Positions 35,411 through 44,079 of a stretch of DNA of 64,000 bases are shown one piece after another. The position numbers and the translations under genes were made by a program. A model generated the notes under the pieces. It saw nothing but the letters and a program-made list of their open reading frames with translations, had not been told where the DNA came from and ran no database searches. This stretch comes from CAVSCD01 sp963726335 (lineage in GTDB: Bacteria; Acidobacteriota; Aminicenantia; Aminicenantales; UBA8522): NCBI GenBank assembly GCA_963726335.1, contig CAVSCD010000011.1, positions 620,001-684,000 on the forward strand. Reading direction: 5' to 3'. Position 1 is the first letter of the stretch; each line of letters starts with the position of its first letter.

Positions 35411-36139
35411 CTACTTGTTCTGCATGTCCTGCATGGTGAGCTTGTCTTTTTTCGTGTAGCCGGCGGGTACGGAGTAGGCCGAGGCCGGCGCTGTCTTCTT
35501 GGAGATCTCCACGACCTCGTTCGTCGTGTGCATCTTCGCGCCCATCATCTCCATGTTCATCTCATTGAGGATCCAGAAGCCCTTGACCTTCATCATCTCT
35601 TTAACGGAGGCGTCATCGAGGCGCATCTGGGCCTTCAGGACGTTCGTGTACAGGCCCTGGAACTTGGCCAGGTCGAAGGGCACGTCGGTCGAGGCCCAGA
35701 CCGTGAACTTCATCGGCATCATCATCATGTTGATGGTGACGTCGTAGCCGTCGCACTTCCACTGGCCGACGGTCTTGGTCTGGCCGTTGGCGGCCGTGGT
35801 GACCGTCATCTTCATCATCTGGCCCATCATCTGGGCCATCTGGGGATCGAGGATCTTGGCGAAGTCGAACGGCAGCGTCGATTCGATGTAGGTTTTCTGC
35901 TTGTTGTTGATGATAAAGACGGCGTTCTTCTTGAGGTCGACGATGACCGAGTTCTCCGAACCGATGGTGGCGAACTGGTCGTCGTTGAACCATTGCTCGC
36001 TGACCTCGTCCTTGGCCGGCTGGCTCTGGCCCATCATGGCAAAGGCGTCCGTGTGGGTCTTCGTCTTGACGTAGATGTCGGCGCCGGCGGCGGCGGCGAG
36101 CACCAGCAGGAGAGAGAAGACGGTCAGTATCTTTTTCAT
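35411..36139 (-). CDS. Periplasmic DUF4412-like protein
   Basis: 242 residues from ATG 36139, five bases after AAGGAGG. A signal peptide (KKILTVFSLLLVLAAAAGAD) is followed by a methionine-rich beta domain (ADIYVKTKTHTDAFAMMG..., FIINNKQKTYIESTLPFDFAKILDPQMAQMMGQMMKM, WKCDGYDV). The layout matches DUF4412/LolA-like periplasmic proteins of unknown role. Methionine clusters (MAQMMGQMMKM, INMMMMPMKF) are unusual and could be metal-related or oxidation-buffering, but nothing here proves it. Family call is tentative. Confidence 0.6.
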   Translation of the reverse strand: MKKILTVFSLLLVLAAAAGADIYVKTKTHTDAFAMMGQSQPAKDEVSEQWFNDDQFATIGSENSVIVDLKKNAVFIINNKQKTYIESTLPFDFAKILDPQMAQMMGQMMKMTVTTAANGQTKTVGQWKCDGYDVTINMMMMPMKFTVWASTDVPFDLAKFQGLYTNVLKAQMRLDDASVKEMMKVKGFWILNEMNMEMMGAKMHTTNEVVEISKKTAPASAYSVPAGYTKKDKLTMQDMQNK

Positions 36140-36186
36140 GGGTTCCTCCTTAGAATTCCGTGACATAGGCGTCGTCGGACGCGGGT

Positions 36187-36215
36187 ATTATAGGGGAAAC
36201 ACGGGTCGGCTTCAA
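36187..36215 (-). promoter_or_regulatory. Promoter of the DUF4412-like gene
   Basis: On the minus strand: TTGAAG (36215-36210), a 17-bp spacer, and a perfect TATAAT (36192-36187), 47 bases before the start codon. Confidence 0.6.
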
Positions 36216-36518
36216 TTGTTGCTATCGCTGGAGAAACGCTCAGGCGCCATCGTCCCCGGCTCCCTTCAGGTTCTTTACGCCGTTCCATCAACGCGCTTCT
36301 CGGCGGCTCCGTAACTCGCGCGTCAACTCGACGCGTCTCGACTTTGGTTCTTTCCCTTTTCTCGTGAGACTCCCGTTTTATGAGTTTGAGCTCAATACAT
36401 ACTCGCCGCTCCGAAGGCAGAGTCCCCTCGAAGAGCATCTCGGGATGGCTGAACCTTCAAGGTCGCCCGGGGCCAACGGCGCCTGCGTGTTTCTCCGCAC
36501 TAGGCCGGGCTTCCGGCC
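36216..36518. other. Intergenic stretch without recognised content
   Basis: Between the promoter of the DUF4412-like gene and the end of the isomerase-like gene I see only short unconvincing frames and no clear hairpin, repeat or RNA gene. Confidence 0.5.
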
Positions 36519-38030
36519 TTACAGCTGGTCGGGCGTCAGGTCGTCATAGCATTCGAACGGGACCCCCAGCGCTTCGGCGACGGCCTTGAGGTCGGCCAAA
36601 TAGTCCCCGAAGACGGTGATGGGATGGTTGGAGTTCATCCGCCATTCGACCCGGCCGCAGAGCCTCAGGTACCAGTGGGGCCACTGGGGGTCGCAATCCC
36701 GCGACCGCTCCCGCCATTCGGCTTCGCTCGGGACGTCTGTGACGCCGCGGCCGGCCGCGAGGTAGAGCTGGTGATTGCGGTAGGAGAAGCGCGCCCAGGT
36801 GACGACGCCGGGCTTCCGGACGACCACGGAGCACGTCCCTCCGCCCTGCTTGAAATAGACGCTGGGCTGGCGCTCCGACCAGGAGCCTTCGAGGGTATCG
36901 TGGCGGCCGCGGGCGAAGAAGGGCGCCAGCGCGCCGGAGTTGACGAACCAGTAGAGGCGACGATCGGGGTCCCAGTACCTGAGGTCGTTGAAACCGGCCG
37001 GCTGCCCGCCGCTCACGAGTTTCAGGACCTGCATGGTCACGGCCGCCCCGTCGTCGACCTCGGTGGCCGCGACCACGGTCGTTCCGTCGGATTCGGGGCG
37101 GAGCCGGTTATTGAGGATGCCGAGCGTGAGGTCGGTCGCCGGGTAGTGCTCGATCCAGTCGAGCTGGTCCTGAACCCCGACGAAATCGAGCCCAAAGCGC
37201 TCCTTGAGCTCGAGCAGCGCGAAATAGACCTTCATCTGGAAGACGGCCATCTCCGGCGTCAGATGCTTTTTGGGGTTCGGGCCGAAGCGCAAGTCCATGC
37301 CGTTCCGGACGAGGAAATCGACGGCTCGGCGGGCGCGGCCTTCGGGGACTTTCTCGGCCATCCGGGCGAGGCGCAGGCCGTCGAAGCCCTCCCTCGCGAT
37401 CCCGAAATAGCGCAGGAAATCAGCTTCGGAAATCTTGTTCCACATCTGCATGGACCGGGGCCCGACGGCGCCATAGATCGAACCGCTCAGCCGGGCTTTG
37501 ACCTTCCCGGCCTTGGCCCGGTGCTCGTCCCGGACCTCCACATTAACCGGCTTCGGCAGGGACGGCCGGTAAGCGCCCTGGTTGAGGAAGGCGTCGATGG
37601 CGCCGGCGTATTCGTCGCGGTTCTCGAAGCGCTCGACGAACAGCCTGTCCGTCTCGATCCCGACATGGGCCGTCCCGGCGGCCGCCGCGAAGAGCCCGAC
37701 GTTGCCCGGAAAATTCCGGATGGCGCTGCCGAGGAGAAGCTTGGGGAGATCGCGGGGAAGCTGCCACATCGGGGAGACGGAAAAGTCGGGATACGACCAG
37801 CCGGCCATGAAATCGATAAAGCGATCGCCCCGGGCCTTCTTGATGGTGGCCAGGCCTTCGGCCACGCTCGAGACCGGCCAGGCGGGGTTCAAGACCCGGG
37901 CCTTCCAGCCGCACTTCTCGATGACCTTGGTCAGATCCTTGAGCTGCCGCGTCGCTACCGGCCAGACGGCCCGGTTCGCGGACTCGCGGCTGTCCAGGGG
38001 AATGTAGATGTCGACGACCTTGCTCATCAT
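36519..38030 (-). CDS. L-fucose/L-arabinose isomerase-like protein
   Basis: 503 residues. The protein has the general layout of FucI/AraA-fold sugar isomerases: an N-terminal Rossmann-like domain (VVDIYIPLDSRESANRAVWPVATRQLKDL, with the substrate-lid region near FMAGWSYPDF), a middle domain with MAVFQMKVYFALLELKERFGLDFVGVQDQLDW, and a C-terminal beta barrel with FVNSGALAPFF and NSNHPITVFGDY. Glutamates and aspartates that bind Mn2+ in the family are plausible at GVQDQLDW and ATEVDDGA, but I cannot align them exactly. GGAGG precedes ATG ATG at 38030/38027. No sugar operon surrounds it, so the substrate is unknown. Confidence 0.68.
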   Translation of the reverse strand: MMSKVVDIYIPLDSRESANRAVWPVATRQLKDLTKVIEKCGWKARVLNPAWPVSSVAEGLATIKKARGDRFIDFMAGWSYPDFSVSPMWQLPRDLPKLLLGSAIRNFPGNVGLFAAAAGTAHVGIETDRLFVERFENRDEYAGAIDAFLNQGAYRPSLPKPVNVEVRDEHRAKAGKVKARLSGSIYGAVGPRSMQMWNKISEADFLRYFGIAREGFDGLRLARMAEKVPEGRARRAVDFLVRNGMDLRFGPNPKKHLTPEMAVFQMKVYFALLELKERFGLDFVGVQDQLDWIEHYPATDLTLGILNNRLRPESDGTTVVAATEVDDGAAVTMQVLKLVSGGQPAGFNDLRYWDPDRRLYWFVNSGALAPFFARGRHDTLEGSWSERQPSVYFKQGGGTCSVVVRKPGVVTWARFSYRNHQLYLAAGRGVTDVPSEAEWRERSRDCDPQWPHWYLRLCGRVEWRMNSNHPITVFGDYLADLKAVAEALGVPFECYDDLTPDQL

Positions 38031-38409
38031 GCGCCTCCACGACGGCCGATGCCGATTTTAAAACCCGACATATAACAAACAGAGGCGAGGGCTGTCAAGG
38101 AACAGAGCCGCGGCGGTTGCATCTCCAGCCATGCGATCAGGTGATTGAGAATTGGGGTCCTGTCACGGCGCGCCCCGTGCGTCCTCGCGCCTCACCCGTC
38201 AACGACTGCTCGCGCCCTCCCAGGGGAGAGGGGTCCCCGTCGCTCCGGCCGCGCGGGCGCTATCGCCGTGCCACCCCTCAGTGAGATCATCGCGGTGACA
38301 TGTCTGGAGATGCTTCGCGCCGCGGCCAAGTCCGCCCACACGGACGGGGTTTGCATTGACAATCCCCGCGGGGAGCGGTTAAAGTAATCTCTCTGAAAGG
38401 GATTCGACA
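38031..38409. other. Divergent spacer between isomerase-like gene and sdh operon
   Basis: It contains dispersed element copy C (38155-38276). Downstream, TTGACA (38356-38361) starts a possible sdh promoter with AGTAAT at 38384-38389 (22-bp spacing, poor). GAAAGG (38395-38400) is the likely ribosome-binding site of the first sdh gene. Confidence 0.4.
38155..38276 (+). repeat. Dispersed intergenic element, copy C (122 bp)
   Basis: It starts GGGTCCTGTC and ends GCCACCC. Left arm CACGGCG (38164-38170) pairs perfectly with CGCCGTG (38264-38270). Compared with copy A, both arms changed together. Confidence 0.85.
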
Positions 38410-38718
38410 ATGTTTGTTTGGATCTTTCATCGTCTTTCCGGGCTACTCCTCATCCTGCTCCTCGGCCTCAAGTTCTTCACCTCCTTTTTCCTGATGACGA
38501 AGGACCAGAAGCCGGATTGGGCTATCGTCCTCCACACCAACCCCTTGAGCGATACGCTGCTCATCGTCCTGGCCGTTTTCCACGGCCTTTACGGCGTCCG
38601 GACGATCATCATGGACCTGGGCGCCCGGCGCGAGAAGCTTCTGTTCCGGGTGTTCACGGTGCTCGGCGTCGTCTTGAGCGCGGCGCTGCTGGCGGTCTAT
38701 TACACCAGGAATTATTGA
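38410..38718 (+). CDS. Succinate dehydrogenase membrane anchor subunit (SdhC/SdhD-like)
   Basis: 102 residues with three hydrophobic helices (about 9-30, 45-64, 78-98). HRLSG near the N-terminus (H7) resembles the HRxTG quinone/heme motif of SdhC, and VFHGLYGVR (H59) the second-helix heme histidine region. It would anchor the SdhAB catalytic subunits and pass electrons to quinone. Only one anchor gene is visible before sdhA, which starts at the overlapping TGATG. Confidence 0.8.
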   Translation: MFVWIFHRLSGLLLILLLGLKFFTSFFLMTKDQKPDWAIVLHTNPLSDTLLIVLAVFHGLYGVRTIIMDLGARREKLLFRVFTVLGVVLSAALLAVYYTRNY

Positions 38719-40418
38719 TGCTCGGCGCACGACGTCGTCATCGTCGGCGGCGGCCTGGCCGGCCTGATGGCCGCGCTGGCCGTCGACCCGAAGCTGTCGC
38801 TGGCCGTCGTCTCCCGGGTCCACCCTCTGCGGTCCCACTCGGTGGCCGCCCAGGGGGGGATCAACGCGGCCCTGGGAAACAACCCCAAGGGCCATGACGA
38901 CACCTGGGAAAAGCACGCCTACGACACCATCAAGGGCAGCGATTTCCTGGCCGACCAGGACGCCGCCGAGCTGATGTGCAGGAAGGCGCCGGACGCCATC
39001 CTGGAGCTCGAGCACCTGGGTGTCCCCTTCAGCCGTTTCCCCGGCGGGGTCATCGCCCAGCGGCCGTTCGGCGGAGCCGGGATTCCCCAGGACCTGCTAC
39101 GCGGCCGACCGGACCGGGCTGGTCATCCTCCATACGCTCTTCGAGCAGTCGGTGCGGCGCAAGGTCAAGTTCTACGACGAAGCCCTCGTCACCAGGCTCG
39201 TGGTCGAGGACGGCCGGCTGGCCGGACTCGTCCTCTTCGATCTGGCCACGGGCGAGTTCCTGCCCGTGCGGGCGCGGGCGGTCATCTTCGCCACGGGCGG
39301 CTACGGCCGGGTTTACCTCAGGACGACGAACGCCTACATCAACCACGGCAGCGGCATCGGGATGGCCTACCGGGCCGGCGTGGCGCTCAAGGACATGGAG
39401 TTCGTGCAGTTCCACCCCACGGCCCTCTATCCGAAGAACATCCTCATCTCCGAGGCCGCGAGAGGGGAGGGGGGCTACCTCGTCGACAGCCAGGGGCGGC
39501 GGTTCATGGCGGACTACGCGCCGACGGCCATGGAGCTCGCCCCGCGGGACATCGTCGCCCGGGCCATCCAGACGGAGATCGACAAGGGCAACGGGTTCGA
39601 GAACGAATACGTCCACCTCGACCTCCGCCACCTGGGCGAGAAGAAGATCAACAAGAGGCTGCCGTCGATCCGGGAGATCTGCATCAAGTTCGCCGGCATC
39701 GACCCGGTCGAAGCGCCCATCCCGATCCAGCCCGCCCAGCATTACTCCATGGGCGGGATCGACGTCGATGAACGCGGCGCCACGTCGCGTCGCCGGGATT
39801 CTACGCGGCGGGCGAGTGCGCCTGCGTGAGCGTCCACGGGGCCAACCGACTGGGCGGCAATTCGCTCCTGGACACGGTCGTCTTCGGGAAGATCGCCGGC
39901 GAGGCGGCGTCGGAGTTTGTCCAGGGGGCCGAGGCCAAGAACGGAGACGAGCAGGCCCTCCTGGACGCGGCTCCGGCCGAGGAGGCCAAGATCGCCGGCT
40001 GGCTGGCCCGCTCCCAGGGATTCCGCGCCCATCACCTGCTCAACAACCTGAAGGTCATCATGTCGGAGAAGGTCGGCCTCTTCCGGACTCGGCGGCAGCT
40101 TGAGGAGGCGTTGGAGGCCGTCCGCGAGATCCGGGAGGATTATGCCCGGGCTTTTGTCTCGGGCCGCTGCCTGCGCTACAGCCAGGCGCTCGTCAACCTC
40201 ATCGAGTTCGGGTACATGGTCGACCTGACCGAGGTCATCACCCTGGGGGCGCTGCGGCGTGAGGAGACCCGGGGGTCGCACTACCGGCTGGATTTTCCGA
40301 CGCGGAACGACCGGGAGTGGCTCAAGCATACCCTGGTATCCCTGGACGGCGGGAGCCGGCGGTCGATTACAGGGATGTCCGGATCACAAAATACCAGCCC
40401 GAGGCGAGAAAGTACTGA
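38718..40418 (+). pseudogene. sdhA: Succinate dehydrogenase flavoprotein subunit, broken by at least four frameshifts
   Basis: Pieces in three frames join into a full SdhA. They are AHDVVIVGGGLAGLMAAL (FAD), RSHSVAAQGGIN (FAD-attachment histidine), TCYAADRTG, FVQFHPTALYP and RGEGGYLVDSQGRRF (active site), QPAQHYSMGGIDVDERG, FYAAGECACVSVHGANRLGGNSLLD, and the C-terminal RGSHYRLDFPTRND. Breaks lie near 38721 (extra base; MSAHDVV expected), 39085-39088 (CCCC where CCC fits), about 39785, and 40351-40353 (GGG where GGGG fits). After the last, DYRDVRITKYQPEARKY ends at TGA 40416-40418. No catalytic residue is lost otherwise. Confidence 0.85.
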
Positions 40419-40419
40419 G

Positions 40420-41150
40420 ATGAAGATACAGCTTCCGGATCCTGCGGTTCGACCCGGCCGAGGACCAGGCAGCCCTATTTCCAGGAATTCGCCTACGAGA
40501 CCAACGAGAAGAAGTCCATCCTCGAAGCGCTGATGGACATCCGCAACGACGAGGACTGCTCGCTCGCCTTCCGGTACAGCTGCCGCGAGGCGGTCTGCGG
40601 GTCGTGCGGCATGGTGATCAACGGGAAGTTCGACCTGGCCTGCCGCACCATGCTCGAATCGCTGGGAACGTCGCTCATCGTCATCGAGCCGCTTGCCCAA
40701 CCTGGAGATCCAGAAGGACCTGATCGTCGACATGGAGCCGTTCTGGCGGGCGGTCTACTTCGGTCGAGCCGTATCTCCAGCCGGGCGAGGAGCGGCCCCA
40801 GGGGGGCTACCGGATCGAGGACCGGGTGATGGAGAGGATCGACCAGTACGTCAATTGCATCATGTGCGGATTGTGCTACAGCACCTGCCCGGTCGTCTCG
40901 CGGGACGACCGCTACATCGGCGCCGGCCGCCTTGGCCAAGCTCTACCGGTTCATCAAGGACCCGAGGGATAAAAGAGGTTACAAGCGCTGGTTCCGGGTC
41001 AATACCGAGGCCGGCGCCTGGGGATGCGACACCGTCTTCCGGTGCAACGAGGTCTGTCCGCGCTACGTGCGGCCCGCGGACGGCATCGAGGGCGTTCGCA
41101 GGGCGCTCGTGGGCGCCAGGATAACGAGGCTTTTCAAGAAACGGAGATGA
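40420..41150 (+). pseudogene. sdhB: Succinate dehydrogenase iron-sulfur subunit, broken by about five one-base insertions
   Basis: Joined across frames it reads FRILRFDPAEDQAA, YFQEFAYETNEKKSILEALMDI, CREAVCGSCGMVINGKFDLAC ([2Fe-2S]), EPLPNLEIQKDLIVDMEPFW, VEPYLQPGEERPQGGYRIED, CIMCGLCYSTCPVV ([4Fe-4S]) and GCDTVFRCNEVCPRYV ([3Fe-4S]), ending FKKRR. Extra bases fit near 40431, 40473-40475, 40693-40694, 40762 and 40924. Removing one base at each restores the frame. The stop overlaps the Rieske gene start (ATGA). Confidence 0.85.
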
Positions 41151-41596
41151 AGCTCAAACACTCGCTGTTCACCCGGCGGCAGTTCCTCAACGGCCTCCTC
41201 GGCGGCTGGTTGGGCGCGCTGGCACTGTCCTTTCTCTATCCGATATTGAAGTTCGTCTTCCGGCCGACCCCCGAGCCCGACCAGGTGCTCCTGCCTTTGA
41301 CCGATTTCGCGGGGATGGAGGCGGGCCAGCTCAGGAAATTCGCCTGGGGGACCAAACCCGGGTTCCTGCGCAAGCTGGCGGAGGGAAGCTTCCGAGCCTA
41401 CGTGGGCGTCTGCACCCATCTTGACTGCAACGTCGCCTGGCATCCCGACCAGAATAAATTCTACTGCGCCTGCCACGAGGGCTGGTACGACGCCGAAGGC
41501 GTCAACATCGCCGGCCCGCCTCCCAAGCCGCTCCGGCGGCTGGCTGTTACCGAGGAGGGGGGCAACCTGGTAATCAAACCCGAGGCGGAGGCATGA
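41147..41596 (+). CDS. Rieske iron-sulfur protein of a cytochrome bc-type complex
   Basis: 149 residues. The N-terminus has a twin-arginine-like signal anchor (FTRRQFLNGLLGGWLGALALSFLYP). Rieske ligands are C89 and H91 (CTHLDC) and C107 and H110 (CACH); C94 and C109 can form the stabilising disulfide. It carries electrons from quinol toward a cytochrome c. It is placed between sdhB and cytochrome b, overlapping both by four bases, so a quinone-reducing and a quinol-oxidising complex are expressed together. Confidence 0.92.
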   Translation: MKLKHSLFTRRQFLNGLLGGWLGALALSFLYPILKFVFRPTPEPDQVLLPLTDFAGMEAGQLRKFAWGTKPGFLRKLAEGSFRAYVGVCTHLDCNVAWHPDQNKFYCACHEGWYDAEGVNIAGPPPKPLRRLAVTEEGGNLVIKPEAEA

Positions 41597-42852
41597 ACTT
41601 GCGCGGCGCCGGTCAAAGATCGTGGGCTTGGATCGAGGAGCGGCTGGGGATGAGCGCCGTCGTGGGTTTCCTGAGACACAAGCAGATCCCCCGGAACCGG
41701 CACACCGCCTGGATGTACACGGGCAGCGTCATCCTGCTCTTTTTGGGGGTCCAGATCGTCACCGGCATCCTGCTGGCTTTCTATTACCGGCCGACGCTCG
41801 ACGCCGCCAATAAAAGTGTCGGCGAGATCATGACCAAGGTGCCGCTGGGCTGGATCATCCGGTCGGTCCATTCCTGGTCGGCGACCTTCATGATCGCCGC
41901 CGTGTTCATCCACATGCTCAGCCTCTGGCTGGTCAAGTCCTACCGGCGGCCGCGGGAGCTGACCTGGATGAGCGGCGTCGCCCTGCTGGTGATCACGCTG
42001 GCCTTCGGGTTCACGGGTTATCTTCTCCCCTGGGACGACCTGTCGCTGGCCGCCACCAAGGTCGGCACCGACATTCCGGGCACCATCCCGATCGTGGGCG
42101 CCTGGATCACCAAGTTCCTGCGGGGCGGCGATGACATCTCGGGCGATACGCTCAGCCGGTTCTTCAGCATCCATGTGTCCGTGCTGCCGCTGCTGGTGCT
42201 GGCGCTCATCGGCCTCCATGTCTACCTGATCCAGAAGCTGGGGATGAGCCTGCCGCTCGGAGCGGACGAAAAGGAGGAGGCGGAGCGGGCGCTTCCGTTC
42301 TGGCCGAACTTTGTCTACCGGGAGGCGATCGTCTGGTCCGGGCTTATCGGCGTCCTCGTGACCCTGGCCGTGTTCCTGCCGCCGTCGCTCGGCCAGGCCG
42401 CGGACCTGATGGCGCCGGCCCCGGAAGGCATCACTCCCGAGTGGTACTTTTTATTCCTCTTCCAGACCCTGAAAATTTTCCCGGCGAACATGCTTTTCGT
42501 GACCGGTGAGGCCGTGGCGGTCATGCTGATCTTTATCGGGGCCGCGCTGCTGTTCTTCCTGCCGCTCATCGACAACCGGCCGGCCGAAAGAAAGGGCAGA
42601 ATCATCACCTGGGCGGCGCCCGCCTTTATCGCCTATGCGGTAGCCATGAGCATCTGGAGCCTGACCGGGGCGAAGGCGCAGCCCAAGAGCATCGTGCCGG
42701 CCCCGGCGAACATCCGGGAGAGCACCGCGATCTTTGTTTTCATCGGCTGGATGTGGCTGTCGATCGGCGTTCTCTTTTATCTTCTCCGGTTGAAGATCAA
42801 GGAAGCCGACCGCCTGCACGATTCGAGATACTATTCTCCCGATAAAAAATAG
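41593..42852 (+). CDS. Cytochrome b of a bc-type complex (fused b6/subunit IV form)
   Basis: 419 residues. The N-terminal b6 part has heme histidines in SVHSWSATFMIAAVFIHM and SIHVSVLPLLVLALIGLHVYL. The C-terminal part has the Qo motif PEWY (GITPEWYFLFLFQ), and further helices extend to residue 405. Eight or nine hydrophobic segments are visible. No cytochrome c1 or c gene follows; the next gene is on the opposite strand. The electron acceptor of this complex is therefore encoded elsewhere or is unconventional. Confidence 0.92.
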   Translation: MNLRGAGQRSWAWIEERLGMSAVVGFLRHKQIPRNRHTAWMYTGSVILLFLGVQIVTGILLAFYYRPTLDAANKSVGEIMTKVPLGWIIRSVHSWSATFMIAAVFIHMLSLWLVKSYRRPRELTWMSGVALLVITLAFGFTGYLLPWDDLSLAATKVGTDIPGTIPIVGAWITKFLRGGDDISGDTLSRFFSIHVSVLPLLVLALIGLHVYLIQKLGMSLPLGADEKEEAERALPFWPNFVYREAIVWSGLIGVLVTLAVFLPPSLGQAADLMAPAPEGITPEWYFLFLFQTLKIFPANMLFVTGEAVAVMLIFIGAALLFFLPLIDNRPAERKGRIITWAAPAFIAYAVAMSIWSLTGAKAQPKSIVPAPANIRESTAIFVFIGWMWLSIGVLFYLLRLKIKEADRLHDSRYYSPDKK

Positions 42853-42893
42853 CCGGCGCGATTGGGGCCGGCAGACGACCGCCACCGTGAAGC

Positions 42894-43130
42894 TCACGGC
42901 GCGCGGCCCAAGGCGGCCCGGACTCGGGCCGGGAATGCCTCCCAGTACGCGGCTTCCTTGAGAGGAGGAGGAATCGACCTGGCGAGCTCGTCCATCTTTT
43001 TCAGCAGGGCGAGATCTTGCCGGCATGCCGGGCAGGCCCGGAGGTGTTCCTCGACGAGCCGTTTTGTCTTTTCTTCAAGCTCGTCGTCGAGGTAGGCGCC
43101 CAGCAGGGCCTGAGTCCTTCGATGATTCAT
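42894..43130 (-). CDS. Zinc-finger anti-sigma factor (zf-HC2 type)
   Basis: 78 residues. The N-terminal ZAS domain has HLRACPACR (HxxxCxxC), preceded by LLGAYLDDELEE. It is shorter than most anti-sigma factors and has no membrane helix, so it would act in the cytoplasm, perhaps as a redox- or zinc-sensing partner. Its ATG overlaps the stop of the sigma gene (ATGA), the usual sigma/anti-sigma coupling. Confidence 0.88.
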   Translation of the reverse strand: MNHRRTQALLGAYLDDELEEKTKRLVEEHLRACPACRQDLALLKKMDELARSIPPPLKEAAYWEAFPARVRAALGRAP

Positions 43131-43705
43131 GCGGCGTTCCCTAAAAAGGACGCCATGTCCGTCTTGAGCTTTTTTCTGGCCCGGTTCAGCCGGGACATCA
43201 CGGTTCCGATGGGGATGTGCAGGGCCTCCGCGATCTCGGCATAGCTCAGGTTCTCGATAGCCCTGAGGCTGAAAGCGGCTTTCTGGTCGGGCGGCAGGGC
43301 TTGGAGAGACTCTTTAAATTTCCTCTCCATCTCGTCTCTCTCCGCCGTTTCGGGAGGCGATTCCTGGTATGGGGAAAGATGGTTGGGGCGGGTCAAGGTC
43401 TCTTCATCGGCCAACGGCGCTTCCCGGTTCCTCTTCTTGAGGAAATTGTAGGAGCCGTTGAGCGCGATCTTGCGCACCCAGGGAAAGAATTCGCGGTCCT
43501 CGATGAAGCTCGGCAGGGCCAAGTAGGCCTTGATGAAGGTTTCCTGGGCGAGGTCATCGGCGGCCTGGTGGGCGCCGGTGAGATGATAACAGAGCGCATA
43601 GATCAGCCTCTGGTACTTGCGGACCAGATGTTCGAAAGCGTTCATATCTCCGCCCTTGGCTCTCGAAATGATGGATTGCTCGTTGGCATCGGCAGTGGGC
43701 CTCAT
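43127..43705 (-). CDS. ECF-type RNA polymerase sigma factor
   Basis: 192 residues from ATG 43705 (MRPTADANEQSII), with GGACGGGAG just upstream. Region 2 has FEHLVRKYQRLIYALCYHLTGAHQAADDLAQETFIKAY, and region 4 has LPPDQKAAFSLRAIENLSYAEIAEALHIPIGTVMSRLNRARKKLK. Regions 1.1 and 3 are missing, as in ECF factors. An in-frame extension to 43804 runs through a likely promoter and is not supported. The anti-sigma gene follows. Confidence 0.93.
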   Translation of the reverse strand: MRPTADANEQSIISRAKGGDMNAFEHLVRKYQRLIYALCYHLTGAHQAADDLAQETFIKAYLALPSFIEDREFFPWVRKIALNGSYNFLKKRNREAPLADEETLTRPNHLSPYQESPPETAERDEMERKFKESLQALPPDQKAAFSLRAIENLSYAEIAEALHIPIGTVMSRLNRARKKLKTDMASFLGNAA

Positions 43706-44079
43706 GTGCTCCCGTCCTTTATACAAATTGGGCCGAAGGGTATTCCCGGCCCGCTGTTGGGACTCTGCCGTGACGACTCTGACCATCGCCAGTGCAACTT
43801 GCATGCCAAGGGCGGGACGGCCTCATAAATGTTGATATATTCAATAACATGGGCCATGGCAAAGAAGGAGGGCTGTCTGCTTTCGGCGCGTTCGCGTAAA
43901 TATTGTTTACTCAGCTCCATCCCCAGCTTTGCTTCCCTTTGCGGGGCGCTGGTTCGGGGGACGCCATGCATAGTTCATTCGATTCCCGAGTTTGCTGATC
44001 TCGGCAAGTATCGAGCAGCTGTCCGTCTGAATCGGCCCGGCGTGCTGACTCCGCCGGCCGGCTATGCTAAATTGAGGCC
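43706..44079. other. Divergent spacer between sigma operon and URO-D-like gene
   Basis: It carries the sigma-54-like site at 43793-43809 and a GAGG just before the 44080 start codon. I see no RNA gene, long frame with family similarity or clear repeat in the rest. Confidence 0.4.
43793..43809 (-). promoter_or_regulatory. Candidate sigma-54 (-24/-12) promoter for the sigma/anti-sigma operon
   Basis: Minus strand TTGGCATGCAAGTTGCA compares with the consensus YTGGCACGRNNNTTGCW with 15 of 17 compatible positions. GG at -24 and GC at -12 are correctly spaced. The expected start lies about 77 bases before the sigma gene. Confidence 0.45.
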
